From NCBI GenBank assembly GCA_039714555.1, contig JBDLJB010000001.1, positions 1 through 64,000 of the forward strand: 64,000 nt of DNA. The letters run 5' to 3'. Source of the DNA: Namhaeicola sp039714555 (GTDB lineage Bacteria; Bacteroidota; Bacteroidia; Flavobacteriales; Flavobacteriaceae). The position numbers were made by a program, and so were the translations under genes. Below are positions 1 to 9,738 of the stretch, piece after piece; positions within the stretch are counted from its first letter, which is position 1; each line of letters begins with the position of its first letter. The notes under the pieces were generated by a model. That model saw only the letters and a list, made by a program, of their open reading frames with translations, did no database searches and was not told the origin of the DNA.

Positions 1-1282
1 TCATAGCATTAGCTTTAATCATACATTCATTATATTCATTTTCAATTATTGATTGTGAAGTTATTGCTCCGCCAACTGAAAAAGAAATATATTTATTAGT
101 TTGATTGTATAAAATACTGCGAATAACTACATTAAAATCAAAATCACCTTCAGGGTTAAAATAACCTACAGCCCCTGAGTATAGCCCTCGTTTAGTTTCT
201 TCATGTTCTTCAATTATATTCATTGCAGAAATTTTTGGTGCTCCTGTCATACTTCCCATGGGGAATAAACTTTTAATAATATCTACAGAATCTGTTGTAT
301 CCGAAACTTTTGAAACTACAGTTGAAATTAATTGATGAACTTGTTGAAAAGTATAAACTTTACATAATTCTTCAACTATCACACTATCATTAATAGCTGT
401 TTTTGAAAGATCATTTCTCACCAGATCAACAATCATAATATTTTCTGCTCTTTCTTTAGGATCTTCTGAAAGCTTTTGAGCTAGTTCTTTGTCTTTTTTT
501 AGATCTTTTAGCCGTCTGGCTGTTCCTTTAATGGGTTGAGAAATAACTTTGACTCCCTGTCTTTTCAAAAATCTTTCAGGTGATGCAGATAGTAAGAATT
601 TATCTTTGATCTTTAAAAAAGTAGCAAAGGGCGGACTAGAGATTTTGTTTAAATCAGAATAAACTTTTAAAGGGTTTATTGTAGTTTTTTCTGCATAAAA
701 TTCCTGGCAAAAATTTACTTCGTAAATATCACCTCTTTGGATATGATCTAAAATATTTACTAACTTTTTAATGTAATTTTTTTTAGAAATTCTTTGTTGG
801 ATAATTATTTTCGTAGAAATATTATGATAATCAACATCAATATTTTGAATATCTTTAAGATCATTATCAATTTCATATTCATATTTTGATAAATAGGATA
901 TATTAAGTTTGTTGCCTTTAAGAAAGAATATTTTTTTAGGTTGAAAAAAATACATATCCGAGAATTTCAGTCCGTCAAAGTTCTTTGATTTTAAGTTTTC
1001 AATATCATTTTTTAGATCATAACCAAGATATCCAAAAGTATAATCATTGATCTCACTGCGAAATGTTTTTAATTTTTGAAAAGCATCCTTGCAATCACAT
1101 TGTAACTTTCGATTTGCATTTACTGCTAAAACTGTATCAAAACTTGAGTAATTTTGATTAAAATTCTTTGTATCTGCATTTGAGTCTAACCAAAACACTT
1201 CATCATATTTCTGTGACCAGGAAAGAAGTTTTTCTTTGAATTTGGTTACATTTAAAAGTGATATTGTTTTGAATTTCCTCAA
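1..1282 (-). CDS. pabB: Aminodeoxychorismate synthase component I-like (PabB/TrpE family), 3' end cut by window edge
   Basis: Chorismate-binding enzyme, most likely 4-amino-4-deoxychorismate synthase component I (p-aminobenzoate for folate). The frame translates continuously and carries the family signatures SASPERFL, QPIKGTARR, ENIMIVDLVRNDLSK, FPMGSMTGAPK and SGAVGYF, in the right order in the C-terminal half. The last residues lie beyond base 1. No ATG is available near the N-terminus: an in-frame TAG lies just upstream, and the first plausible initiator is TTG at 1282 (LRKFKTISLL...), with a purine-rich stretch before it, 11 bases after the lpd stop. Co-transcription with lpd is likely. 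TrpE and isochorismate synthase are the alternatives. PabB is favoured by the short N-terminal part (about 95 residues before the first possible internal Met) and the absence of trp genes beside it. Confidence 0.85.
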   Translation of the reverse strand, partial: MRKFKTISLLNVTKFKEKLLSWSQKYDEVFWLDSNADTKNFNQNYSSFDTVLAVNANRKLQCDCKDAFQKLKTFRSEINDYTFGYLGYDLKNDIENLKSKNFDGLKFSDMYFFQPKKIFFLKGNKLNISYLSKYEYEIDNDLKDIQNIDVDYHNISTKIIIQQRISKKNYIKKLVNILDHIQRGDIYEVNFCQEFYAEKTTINPLKVYSDLNKISSPPFATFLKIKDKFLLSASPERFLKRQGVKVISQPIKGTARRLKDLKKDKELAQKLSEDPKERAENIMIVDLVRNDLSKTAINDSVIVEELCKVYTFQQVHQLISTVVSKVSDTTDSVDIIKSLFPMGSMTGAPKISAMNIIEEHEETKRGLYSGAVGYFNPEGDFDFNVVIRSILYNQTNKYISFSVGGAITSQSIIENEYNECMIKANAM

Positions 1283-1293
1283 AAGGTCTTCTT

Positions 1294-2694
1294 TTAACTA
1301 TGAATAGATCTTCCCTCAACTGCCAAGCAAGCTTCTTTTATGGCTTCTGTAAAAGTTGGGTGTGCATGGCTCATTCTTGCTATATCTTCACTGGATGCTC
1401 TATATTCCATAGCAACAACAGCTTCGGCAATCATATCTGCAGCACGAGCACCAATTATATGTATACCTAAAATCTCATCAGTTTTTGCATTTGCTAATAC
1501 TTTTACTTGCCCTTCAATATCCATACTCGCTCTTGCTCTACCTAATGCACGCATTGGGAATGAACCAATTTTATAATCAACTCCAGCTTCTTTTAACTGA
1601 GTTTCAGTTTTACCAACAGTGGCTACTTCTGGCCAGGTATAAACTACACTCGGAATTAAATTATAATTGATGTGTGGTTTTTGTCCGGCTATAATTTCAG
1701 CAGCCATAACTCCTTCTTCTTCGGCTTTATGTGCCAACATAGCTCCTCGTACTACATCACCAATAGCATATATATTTGAAATATTGGTTTGTAAATGATC
1801 ATTAACTTCTATTTGACCATTTATTAAAATTTTTATGTTTACATTTTCCAAACCTAAACCATTAGTAAATGGTTTTCTGCCAACGGCAACCAAACTGTAG
1901 TCACCTTTGAATTCTACAGGATTACCTTTCTTATCATCAGCTGTTATGATTACTTCATTTGCAGAAGTTTTTATATTTGTTACTTTATGTCCGGTATAAA
2001 ATTTAATACCTTGTTTTTTTAGTGATTTTTGTAATTCCTTTGCCAAAAGATCATCCATAGTTGGAATAATTTTGGGCATGAATTCTATAACAGAAACTTC
2101 GGCACCCAAACGTTTGTATACTGAACCCAACTCTAAACCAATTACACCACCGCCAATGACCATTAAATGTTTTGGTATTTCTTTTAAACTCAAAGCTTCA
2201 GTTGAAGTAATGATTCTTTTTTTATCAATTTTAATAAAAGGTAAAGATGACGGTTTTGAACCTGTTGCTATAATTGTTCTTTTAGCTTCAATAATTTCCG
2301 ATTCTCCATCCGCTTTAGCGATATTAATATGAGTAGCATCTTTAAAAGAACCTATCCCATAAAAAGTATCAATTTTATTTTTGTCCATTAAAAATTTAAC
2401 TCCGCTTGAAGTTTGTGAAACAACTTCATTTTTTCGCGAAATCATTTGCTCTAAATTGATTTTTACATTCTCAATATCAATACCGTGTTTTTCAAAATTA
2501 TGTAGGGCATCATGATAGTGGTGCGAAGAGTCTAACAATGCTTTAGATGGAATACATCCTACATTTAAACAAGTGCCACCCAGAGTGTTATATTTTTCAA
2601 TGATTGCTGTATTTAAACCAAGTTGAGCACAGCGAATTGCTGCAACATAGCCACCGGGACCAGAACCAATAACTACTACATCATAAGATTTCAT
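1294..2694 (-). CDS. lpdA: Dihydrolipoyl dehydrogenase (E3)
   Basis: FAD-dependent oxidoreductase that reoxidises dihydrolipoamide for the pyruvate and 2-oxoglutarate dehydrogenase complexes or the glycine cleavage system, using NAD+. The 466 residues match the normal family length. The FAD-binding GSGPGG lies at residues 10-15, the redox disulfide GGTCLNVGC at C42/C47, the NAD-binding VIGGGVIGLELG in the middle, the second FAD motif IYAIGDV, and the C-terminal catalytic pair HAHPTFTE (H445, E450). Neither E1 nor E2 genes are adjacent, so the E3 is probably shared between complexes. It is followed 11 bases later by pabB. Two TAnnTTTG-like -7 elements lie just upstream. Confidence 0.97.
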   Translation of the reverse strand: MKSYDVVVIGSGPGGYVAAIRCAQLGLNTAIIEKYNTLGGTCLNVGCIPSKALLDSSHHYHDALHNFEKHGIDIENVKINLEQMISRKNEVVSQTSSGVKFLMDKNKIDTFYGIGSFKDATHINIAKADGESEIIEAKRTIIATGSKPSSLPFIKIDKKRIITSTEALSLKEIPKHLMVIGGGVIGLELGSVYKRLGAEVSVIEFMPKIIPTMDDLLAKELQKSLKKQGIKFYTGHKVTNIKTSANEVIITADDKKGNPVEFKGDYSLVAVGRKPFTNGLGLENVNIKILINGQIEVNDHLQTNISNIYAIGDVVRGAMLAHKAEEEGVMAAEIIAGQKPHINYNLIPSVVYTWPEVATVGKTETQLKEAGVDYKIGSFPMRALGRARASMDIEGQVKVLANAKTDEILGIHIIGARAADMIAEAVVAMEYRASSEDIARMSHAHPTFTEAIKEACLAVEGRSIHS

Positions 2695-2717
2695 TTATTA
2701 TTTTTTTAGTTAGATTG

Positions 2718-2757
2718 CAAAAGTAAAGATAATTCACAAATATATTTTAAGTGAATT
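2718..2757 (-). promoter_or_regulatory. Candidate lpd promoter region with a 7-bp dyad
   Basis: Read on the minus strand, this 120-base gap has two -7 elements of the TAnnTTTG type: TACTTTTG (2725-2718) and TATATTTG (2744-2737). No good -33 TTG lies 17-23 bases upstream of either. A dyad AATTCAC / GTGAATT (2731-2737 and 2751-2757, 13-base spacer) overlaps the second element. The dyad could be a regulator site or chance in AT-rich DNA. Confidence 0.35.
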
Positions 2758-2814
2758 GATTATTGTTTATTGTAGATAATTCTAAAAAGATGTAAACCAT
2801 AATAAAAAGGGAAA

Positions 2815-4845
2815 CTATATCAAACCGGCTCTTTTTAATAGCGCATCTGAATTAGGTTCTTTTCCTCTAAACTTTTTATACAATTCCATAGGTTTTTCTG
2901 TTCCACCTTTACTTAAAATATTTTCTTTAAAATTAGTAGCGGTCTCTTTATCAAAAATACCTTTTTCTTTAAAAGCTTCGAAAGCATCAGCATCAAGAAC
3001 TTCTGCCCATTTATAACTGTAATACCCTGAAGAATAACCTCCTTGAAATATATGAGAAAATGCAGTACTCATACAATTATCAACAACATCAGGAAATAGT
3101 TGCGTGCCAGCAAAAGCTTCTACCTCAAAATCTTTTACAGATTTTATTGTCTCTGGCGACTCGCCAGCATGCCATGCCATATCTAACAAACCAAAACTCA
3201 ATTGCCGTAAAGTTGCCATGCCTTCTAAAAAATTTGCAGCATCCTTGATTTTTTGTACCAATTCCATTGGAATGATCTCCTTTGTCTTATAATGTTTGGC
3301 AAATAAGTTCAAAGCTTCTTTTTCATAACACCAGTTTTCAAAAACCTGACTTGGTAATTCAACAAAATCCCAGTAAACATGAGTGCCTGATAAACTGGGA
3401 TAGGTTGTATTTGCCAATATACCGTGTAATGCATGTCCAAACTCATGAAACAAAGTAGTAACTTCATTAAAAGTTAATAATGAAGGTTTAGTTTCAGTTG
3501 GTTTTGTAAAATTACAAACAATTGAAATATGTGGACGAGAATTCTCACTGCTTGTTTTCCATTGATCTTTATATGAGGTCATCCAAGCACCATTTCTTTT
3601 TCCCTTTCGGGGAAAGAAATCAGCGTAAAAAACAGCAATTAGTTCATTGTTTTTACCTGTTACTTCATAAGTTTTTACTTCTTCGTGATATTTATCGATA
3701 TCAAATACTTCTTTAAAATTTAGATCGTATAATTTGTGTGCAATGGTAAAAACTCCATTGATCACATTCTCTAATTTAAAATAAGGTTTTAGTTTTTCAT
3801 CATCCAGATCAAATAATTGTTTTTTTAATTTTTCAGAATAATAAGCTCCATCCCACTTTTGAATATTTTTAATGCCATCCTTTTTAGATAGGGTCTCTAC
3901 TTTTTCAAAATCTTTTTTTGCCGCAGGTTTGGCTTTTTGTAATAGTTCGTCTAAAAATAGTTTAACTTTTTCAGGAGTTTCAGCCATACGTTCTTCCAAT
4001 ACAAAATCAGCATGAGTATTATATCCTAACAAATTTGCACGTTGATGGCGTAGGTTTACAATTTCTAAAACAATTTTCTGATTGTCACTATCATTATTTT
4101 GAAAACCTTTAGCACTAAATGCTTTTGCCATTTTTTCTCTTAATTTTCTATCATCTGCATAGGTCATTAATGGAATATAGCTGGGGTAATCCAATGTAAA
4201 TACCCAACCCTCAAGGCCTTTTTCATTTGCCAACATTTTAGCTGCTTCAATTGTACCTTCCGGTAATCCCATTAACTGTTTTTCATCAGTGATTACATGT
4301 TTAAAATCGTTGGTTTCTGCCAATACATTTTCTCCAAATTGCAAGCTTAGTTTCGAAAGTTTTTTATCAACCTCTCTAAGTTTTTCTTTTTCACTATCAT
4401 TTAAATTAGCGCCATTTCTAACAAAACTTTTGTATTTCTTTTCCAAAAGCATTTTTTGCTCAGCATTTAATTTTAGTTTTTCTTGTTTTTTAAAAATGGT
4501 ATCAATTTTTTGAAATAATTTTTCATTCAAAATTATATCATTTGAAAATTCGGTTAGAAGCGGAGAAACTTCTTGAGCAATTTTTTGTATTTCATCATTG
4601 GTCTCTGCTGAATTCAAATTGAAGAATATACTCGAAATCCGGTCTAATTTTTGTCCAGAAAATTCTAATGCTTCCAAAGTATTATGAAAAGTAGTATTTT
4701 CTTGATTATTAATTATATCGTCAATTTCGGTTTTAGCCAAAGCAATTGCTTCTTCAAAAGCAGTTTTAAAATGCTCATTTTTAATTTTAGAAAAAGGTGC
4801 AGTTTGAAATTTTGTAGTAAAATCTTGTAAAAGTGGGTTGATCAT
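2815..4845 (-). CDS. M3 family metallopeptidase (oligopeptidase A / Dcp type)
   Basis: Cytoplasmic zinc oligopeptidase of the thimet/oligopeptidase A family, degrading short peptides. The 676 residues are the expected length. The helical N-terminal region leads to the zinc motif HEFGH at residues 467-471, followed by the conserved ELPSQVFENW (third ligand region) and the C-terminal GGYSSGYYSYKWAEVLDADAF signature typical of PrlC/Dcp. No signal peptide is visible, which favours a cytoplasmic oligopeptidase A or cytoplasmic Dcp role; sequence alone does not separate endopeptidase from dipeptidyl carboxypeptidase activity. It lies 67 bases downstream of purE on the same strand. Confidence 0.93.
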   Translation of the reverse strand: MINPLLQDFTTKFQTAPFSKIKNEHFKTAFEEAIALAKTEIDDIINNQENTTFHNTLEALEFSGQKLDRISSIFFNLNSAETNDEIQKIAQEVSPLLTEFSNDIILNEKLFQKIDTIFKKQEKLKLNAEQKMLLEKKYKSFVRNGANLNDSEKEKLREVDKKLSKLSLQFGENVLAETNDFKHVITDEKQLMGLPEGTIEAAKMLANEKGLEGWVFTLDYPSYIPLMTYADDRKLREKMAKAFSAKGFQNNDSDNQKIVLEIVNLRHQRANLLGYNTHADFVLEERMAETPEKVKLFLDELLQKAKPAAKKDFEKVETLSKKDGIKNIQKWDGAYYSEKLKKQLFDLDDEKLKPYFKLENVINGVFTIAHKLYDLNFKEVFDIDKYHEEVKTYEVTGKNNELIAVFYADFFPRKGKRNGAWMTSYKDQWKTSSENSRPHISIVCNFTKPTETKPSLLTFNEVTTLFHEFGHALHGILANTTYPSLSGTHVYWDFVELPSQVFENWCYEKEALNLFAKHYKTKEIIPMELVQKIKDAANFLEGMATLRQLSFGLLDMAWHAGESPETIKSVKDFEVEAFAGTQLFPDVVDNCMSTAFSHIFQGGYSSGYYSYKWAEVLDADAFEAFKEKGIFDKETATNFKENILSKGGTEKPMELYKKFRGKEPNSDALLKRAGLI

Positions 4846-4912
4846 AGTTTATAGAGTAAGAAGTAAAAAGAAGTAAAGATTAAGAAATAAAAAGTATGAC
4901 TTATTTTTATAC

Positions 4913-5410
4913 TTACTTCTTGCTGTTTTGGTTGATCTTTTCAGCAGCTTTATTAACTTTTAGTTTTAAACTTTCTTTGTACAAAACTATTTTATTCAAA
5001 ACATTTTTATCTGAAGATCCTATAATTTGTGCAGCTAAAATTCCTGCATTTTTGGCTCCGTCAAGTGCAACAGTTGCAACAGGAACACCACCGGGCATTT
5101 GTAAAATAGACAAAACAGAATCCCAACCATCAATAGAATTTCTGGATTTTACAGGTACACCAATTATGGGTAATGGACTCATAGAAGCTACCATGCCGGG
5201 TAAATGAGCTGCACCTCCTGCACCGGCAATAATTACACTAATTCCATTTAAATGTGCATTTTTAGCATAGTCAAAAAGTTTATCCGGTGTGCGATGAGCC
5301 GAAACAATATCTACATCCGTTTCAATATCAAAACTTTGCAAAATATCAATCGCTTCTTGCATAATTGGTAGATCTGAATCACTTCCCATAATTATTCCAA
5401 CTTTGGCCAT
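4913..5410 (-). CDS. purE: N5-carboxyaminoimidazole ribonucleotide mutase, PurE class I
   Basis: Converts N5-CAIR to CAIR in purine biosynthesis. Its 165 residues are the normal length. The N-terminal loop GSDSDLPIM (residues 9-17), SAHRTPD and the IIAGAGGAAHLPGM stretch form the known active site of class I PurE octamers. The usual partner purK is not adjacent in this window: the upstream neighbour is the divergent GH3 gene and the downstream one is the M3 peptidase, so purK must be elsewhere or beyond view. The last residues are lysine-rich. Confidence 0.96.
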   Translation of the reverse strand: MAKVGIIMGSDSDLPIMQEAIDILQSFDIETDVDIVSAHRTPDKLFDYAKNAHLNGISVIIAGAGGAAHLPGMVASMSPLPIIGVPVKSRNSIDGWDSVLSILQMPGGVPVATVALDGAKNAGILAAQIIGSSDKNVLNKIVLYKESLKLKVNKAAEKINQNSKK

Positions 5411-5513
5411 AATGAATAATAATTTAATGTTTGTTTAAATTTATTTTAATAAAATAAAAAATAATAATTGTATTTTTATCGGCTAAAGATAAAACAAAAA
5501 CTGTAAAACCTTT

Positions 5514-7028
5514 ATGCAGATTCCATTATTTCATACAGTACTTTCGTGGATATTGAAAAAACGTAAATATCAAATAGATCTATTTGTTGATAATCCTATT
5601 GATGTTCAAAATGAAGTTTTATATGATTTGGTATCTGCTGCAAAATATACCGAAATTGGCAAAAAGTATGATTTTGCTAAAATTAAAAGCTATGAATCAT
5701 TTGCTAAACAGGTTCCTATCCAAAAATATGAATCTATTCAGCCATTAATTGAAAGGGCTCAAAATGGAGAATCAAATATATTTTGGCCTTCAAAAATTAA
5801 ATGGTTTGCCAAATCAAGTGGAACTACAAATGCTAAAAGTAAATTTATTCCGGTTAGTGATGAAGCTATAGAAGATTGCCACATGAAAGCAGGTAAAGAT
5901 ATGCTGTGTATGTATATCAATAATAATGATGATACCGAAATGTTTAAAGGTAAAGGGTTACGATTAGGGGGTAGCAGTAATGTATTTGAAGATAACGAAA
6001 CTTATTTTGGAGATTTATCAGCTATCATTATTGAGAATTTGCCCTTTTGGGCAGATATTAGTACTGCACCTAGTTTAAAGACCTCTTTGATGAACGAATG
6101 GGAAACTAAAATGGAAGCCATAATTGAAGAAACTATTCATGAGGATATTAGAAGTTTAGCAGGAGTTCCGTCGTGGATGTTGGTTTTATTGAATCGTGTA
6201 TTAGAAAAAACAGGAAAGGAAAATATTTTAGAAGTTTGGCCAAATTTAGAAGTTTATTTTCACGGAGGTGTGAATTTTAACCCTTATCGTGAGCAGTATA
6301 AAAAGTTAATTCCTAAAAATAATTTTAGATATTATGAAACCTATAATGCTTCGGAAGGTTTTTTTGCAATTCAGGATACAAATTTTTCAAATGAAATGTT
6401 ATTAATGCTGGATTATGGGATTTTTTATGAATTTATTCCAATGGATAAGTTTGAAGATGAAAGTTCTGAAGCAATTCCATTACAAGAAGTAGAATTACAT
6501 AAAAACTATGCAATTATTATTACTACTAACTCAGGTTTGTGGAGATATTTGATAGGAGATACTGTTAAATTTACTTCATTAAAACCATATAGAATTAAAA
6601 TAACAGGAAGAACAAAGCATTTTATAAATGTTTTTGGTGAGGAATTGGTAGTTGAAAATGCTGAAGATGCTCTAAAAGTTGCCTGTGAAAAAACAAATGC
6701 TACAATTTCTGAATATACAGTAGCACCTATCTTTATGGATGGAATTAAAAATGGTGGACATGAATGGATGATAGAATTTCAAACTCCTCCAAAAGATTTA
6801 AAGAATTTTACTAAGATTTTAGATCGTTCTTTAAAAGATCTTAATTCTGATTATGAGGCCAAAAGGTATATGGATATGACCTTAGCTTTGCCAAAAATAA
6901 ATCAAGCCAAAACAGGTCTTTTTTATAAGTGGCTAAAACAAAAAGATAAGTTAGGCGGGCAACATAAAGTGCCGAGGCTAAGTAATAAAAGAGATTTTAT
7001 TGAAGAATTGTTGGAGATAGAAGTATAA
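5514..7028 (+). CDS. GH3 auxin-responsive promoter family protein (acyl-adenylate-forming)
   Basis: The 504-residue protein belongs to the GH3 family, best known from plants, where the enzymes adenylate jasmonate or indole-3-acetate and conjugate them to amino acids. The three nucleotide-binding motifs are visible: SSGTTNAKSKF (motif I), YNASEGFFAIQD (motif II) and LWRYLIGDTVKF (motif III), followed by the hinge and C-terminal lid (KITGRTKHFINVFGEE). The residues needed for adenylation therefore appear intact. The physiological acid and acceptor in Bacteroidota are, to my knowledge, not established. It is transcribed alone, divergent from purE and convergent with the polyprenyl synthase gene 4 bases away. 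Confidence 0.9.
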   Translation: MQIPLFHTVLSWILKKRKYQIDLFVDNPIDVQNEVLYDLVSAAKYTEIGKKYDFAKIKSYESFAKQVPIQKYESIQPLIERAQNGESNIFWPSKIKWFAKSSGTTNAKSKFIPVSDEAIEDCHMKAGKDMLCMYINNNDDTEMFKGKGLRLGGSSNVFEDNETYFGDLSAIIIENLPFWADISTAPSLKTSLMNEWETKMEAIIEETIHEDIRSLAGVPSWMLVLLNRVLEKTGKENILEVWPNLEVYFHGGVNFNPYREQYKKLIPKNNFRYYETYNASEGFFAIQDTNFSNEMLLMLDYGIFYEFIPMDKFEDESSEAIPLQEVELHKNYAIIITTNSGLWRYLIGDTVKFTSLKPYRIKITGRTKHFINVFGEELVVENAEDALKVACEKTNATISEYTVAPIFMDGIKNGGHEWMIEFQTPPKDLKNFTKILDRSLKDLNSDYEAKRYMDMTLALPKINQAKTGLFYKWLKQKDKLGGQHKVPRLSNKRDFIEELLEIEV

Positions 7029-7032
7029 TAAT

Positions 7033-8010
7033 TTATATTTCCCGCTCAATTACGTAATTAACCATTGAATTTAGAGAGTTTTTGTAAGGAGAATCGGGAT
7101 AAGTATTTAAAATTTTAAGAGCATTTTTCTGATATTCTTTCATTTTATTGATAGTGTATTCAATCCCTCCGTTTTCTTTTACAAACTCAATAATTTCCTT
7201 AACTCTTTGTTTGTCTTTATTGTGATTTTTGACCGAGTTAATTATCCATTTTCTTTCTTTTTTTGAACAATGGTTTAAAGTATATATCAAAGGAAGTGTC
7301 ATTTTTTGTTCTTTGATATCAATACCTGTGGGTTTACCTATTTTCGCTTCAGTATAATCAAACAGGTCATCTTTAATTTGAAAAGCAATCCCAATAAGCT
7401 CACCAAATTCACGCATTTTTTCAACGTCATTTTTATCGGCATCAACCGAAGCTGCGCCAATAGCAGTACATGCAGCTATAAGTGTTGCGGTTTTTTTGCG
7501 AATAATATCAAAATATACTTCTTCATTAATATCTAATTGTCGGGCTTTTTCAATTTGTAACAATTCTCCTTCACTCATCTCTCGAACAGCTACAGAAATA
7601 TGCTTTAAAATATCAAAATCATCATTATCAATAGATAAAAGTAAACCTTTAGAAAGTAAATAATCACCTACTAAAACAGCAATTTTATTCTTCCATAAAG
7701 CATTTAATGAAAAAAATCCTCGTCTGCGATTACTATCATCAACTATATCATCATGTACCAATGTTGCAGTATGGATTAATTCAATGATTGAAGCACCTCT
7801 ATAAGTTCGTTCTTTAAAATCACCATTGGATACCATTTTTGCAACCAAAAACACAAACATAGGTCTCATTTGTTTACCTTTTCGCCTTACTATATAATGC
7901 GTAATACGGTTTAGTAATGGTACATTTGAGATCATGGAAGCTTTGAATTTTGTTTCAAAGAATTCCATTTCATTAATTATGGGTTGTTTTATTTGCTCAA
8001 CGATCTTCAA
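7033..8010 (-). CDS. Polyprenyl diphosphate synthase (trans-isoprenyl, octaprenyl/heptaprenyl type)
   Basis: Builds the long all-trans prenyl chain of the respiratory quinone (menaquinone in this group) from FPP/GPP and IPP. Both aspartate-rich motifs are present: DDIVDDSNRRRG starting at residue 87 and DDLFDYT at 214-220, with the substrate-binding GKQMRPMF at 45-52. Its 325 residues are normal. The start codon appears to be TTG at 8010; a TAA lies in frame shortly upstream, and the N-terminus KIVEQIKQPI matches my recollection of flavobacterial homologues. It is 20 bases downstream of glnS and probably in one transcript with it. Confidence 0.93.
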   Translation of the reverse strand: MKIVEQIKQPIINEMEFFETKFKASMISNVPLLNRITHYIVRRKGKQMRPMFVFLVAKMVSNGDFKERTYRGASIIELIHTATLVHDDIVDDSNRRRGFFSLNALWKNKIAVLVGDYLLSKGLLLSIDNDDFDILKHISVAVREMSEGELLQIEKARQLDINEEVYFDIIRKKTATLIAACTAIGAASVDADKNDVEKMREFGELIGIAFQIKDDLFDYTEAKIGKPTGIDIKEQKMTLPLIYTLNHCSKKERKWIINSVKNHNKDKQRVKEIIEFVKENGGIEYTINKMKEYQKNALKILNTYPDSPYKNSLNSMVNYVIEREI

Positions 8011-8030
8011 GATGAATCTTTAAAATAATA

Positions 8031-9719
8031 TTATTTTTTTTGTTCCATTTTAGCCCAAGAATCTCTTAAAGGAACTGTGCGGTTAAAAACCAATTTTTCA
8101 GAAGTGCTATCATCATCAATATTAAAATATCCTATTCGTTGAAATTGAAAACGATCTCCAATTTTAGCAGTTTTTAAACCTGGTTCAACAAAAGCATTAT
8201 CTATTACCTTTAAAGAATCCGGATTGATGAATTCTTTAAAATCTTTGTCTTTATGAGAATCAGGAGCTTCATCAGTAAATAATCTGTCGTATAATCTTAC
8301 CTCAGCTTTCTCAGCATGCTTTATGGATACCCAATGAATGGTTCCTTTTACTTTTCGTTTACTTGCTTCGGTTCCACTACCACTTTTTGAATCTTCATCA
8401 TAAGTACAATGAATTTCAATAATATCACCTGTATCATTTTTCACAACTGAATTGGCTTTAATGATATACGCATTCTTTAATCTAACTTCTTTGTCAAGTT
8501 TTAATCTAAAGAATTTTTTATTGGCTTGTTCTCTAAAATCTCCTCTTTCAATATATATTTCTCTTGAAAAGGGAACTTCTCTTGTACCGGCATTTTCATC
8601 TTCAGGGTTATTTTCGGCAATTAAGATCTCTTCTTTTCCTTCCGGATAATTTGTAATGATCACTTTAACAGGATCTAAAACAGCCATTACTCTAGGTGCA
8701 ATCTTGTTTAGTTCATTTTTAATATGAAATTCTAAAAGTGCAATATCAGTAATATTATCACGTTTGGCAATTCCGGCAGTTTCGCTAAAATCACGAATTG
8801 ATTTTGGTGTATATCCTCTTCGGCGTAAGCCTGAAATTGTTGGCATTCTTGGATCATCCCAGCCATTTACATAACCTTCTTCAACCAATTGTAACAATTT
8901 CCGTTTACTCATTACTGTATAACTTAAATTTCTTCGAGCAAATTCACGTTGTTTGGGTCGCAATTTTGTATCAACGTAAACCTGGTCTAAGAACCAATCG
9001 TATAATTCGCGATGGTGTTTAAATTCTAAAGTGCATAATGAATGTGAAATTTGTTCTATATAATCAGATTCACCATGAGTCCAATCATACATAGGATAAA
9101 TATTCCAATCGTTTCCGGTACGGTGATGAGATTTTTTTAAAACTCTATAAATTACCGGATCTCGCATCAACATATTTGGAGAGGTCATATCGATCTTAGC
9201 ACGCAAAACATGTGAACCCTCTTCAAATTCACCATTTTTCATTTTTTCAAAGAGATTAAGATTTTCTTCAATACTTCGGTCTCTAAAAGGACTATCAGTT
9301 CCATCTTTGGTAGGTGTTCCTTTTTGTTCGGCTATTTGAGTTGAAGTTTGATCATCAACATACGCTTTTCCTTTTTTTATCAAAAGAATTGCCCAGTCAT
9401 AAAGTTGTTGAAAATAATCAGAAGAGTACAATTCTTCAGCCCATTCAAATCCTAACCATTTGATATCTTTTTTGATAGAATCAACATATTCTTGTTCTTC
9501 TTTTGCAGGATTAGTGTCATCAAAGCGTAAATTAACCGGCGCATTGTATTCTAATCCTAATCCGAAATTTAAACAAATTGAGGCTGCATGTCCAATGTGT
9601 AAATAACCATTTGGTTCAGGAGGAAACCTAAAACGCAGTTTTGATCTATCCATTCCTTTTGATAGGTCTTCTTCAATGATTTGCTCTAAAAAATTGAGCG
9701 ATTTTTTTTCTTCTGTCAT
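8031..9719 (-). CDS. glnS: Glutaminyl-tRNA synthetase
   Basis: Charges tRNA(Gln) with glutamine. Class I synthetase of 562 residues with the HIGH-type signature PEPNGYLHIGHA near residues 32-43 and the KMSKS equivalent VMSKRKL around residue 270, followed by the C-terminal beta-barrel anticodon-binding region. The gene implies direct glutaminylation of tRNA(Gln). It lies upstream of the polyprenyl synthase on the same strand, with a TAATTTTG-type -7 element (complement of 9739-9746) just before the start codon. Confidence 0.97.
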   Translation of the reverse strand: MTEEKKSLNFLEQIIEEDLSKGMDRSKLRFRFPPEPNGYLHIGHAASICLNFGLGLEYNAPVNLRFDDTNPAKEEQEYVDSIKKDIKWLGFEWAEELYSSDYFQQLYDWAILLIKKGKAYVDDQTSTQIAEQKGTPTKDGTDSPFRDRSIEENLNLFEKMKNGEFEEGSHVLRAKIDMTSPNMLMRDPVIYRVLKKSHHRTGNDWNIYPMYDWTHGESDYIEQISHSLCTLEFKHHRELYDWFLDQVYVDTKLRPKQREFARRNLSYTVMSKRKLLQLVEEGYVNGWDDPRMPTISGLRRRGYTPKSIRDFSETAGIAKRDNITDIALLEFHIKNELNKIAPRVMAVLDPVKVIITNYPEGKEEILIAENNPEDENAGTREVPFSREIYIERGDFREQANKKFFRLKLDKEVRLKNAYIIKANSVVKNDTGDIIEIHCTYDEDSKSGSGTEASKRKVKGTIHWVSIKHAEKAEVRLYDRLFTDEAPDSHKDKDFKEFINPDSLKVIDNAFVEPGLKTAKIGDRFQFQRIGYFNIDDDSTSEKLVFNRTVPLRDSWAKMEQKK

Positions 9720-9738
9720 TTTTTAAAAAAGTAAGCCA

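Noticed and set aside
4890..4912. Possible purE terminator AAGTAT / ATACTT
   Set aside because: Only a 6-bp A/T-rich stem with an interrupted T-run; too weak to call.
5440..5470. Palindrome TTTATTTTA-A-TAAAATAAA upstream of purE
   Set aside because: Consists only of A and T in an AT-rich gap; expected by chance and not tied to a promoter.
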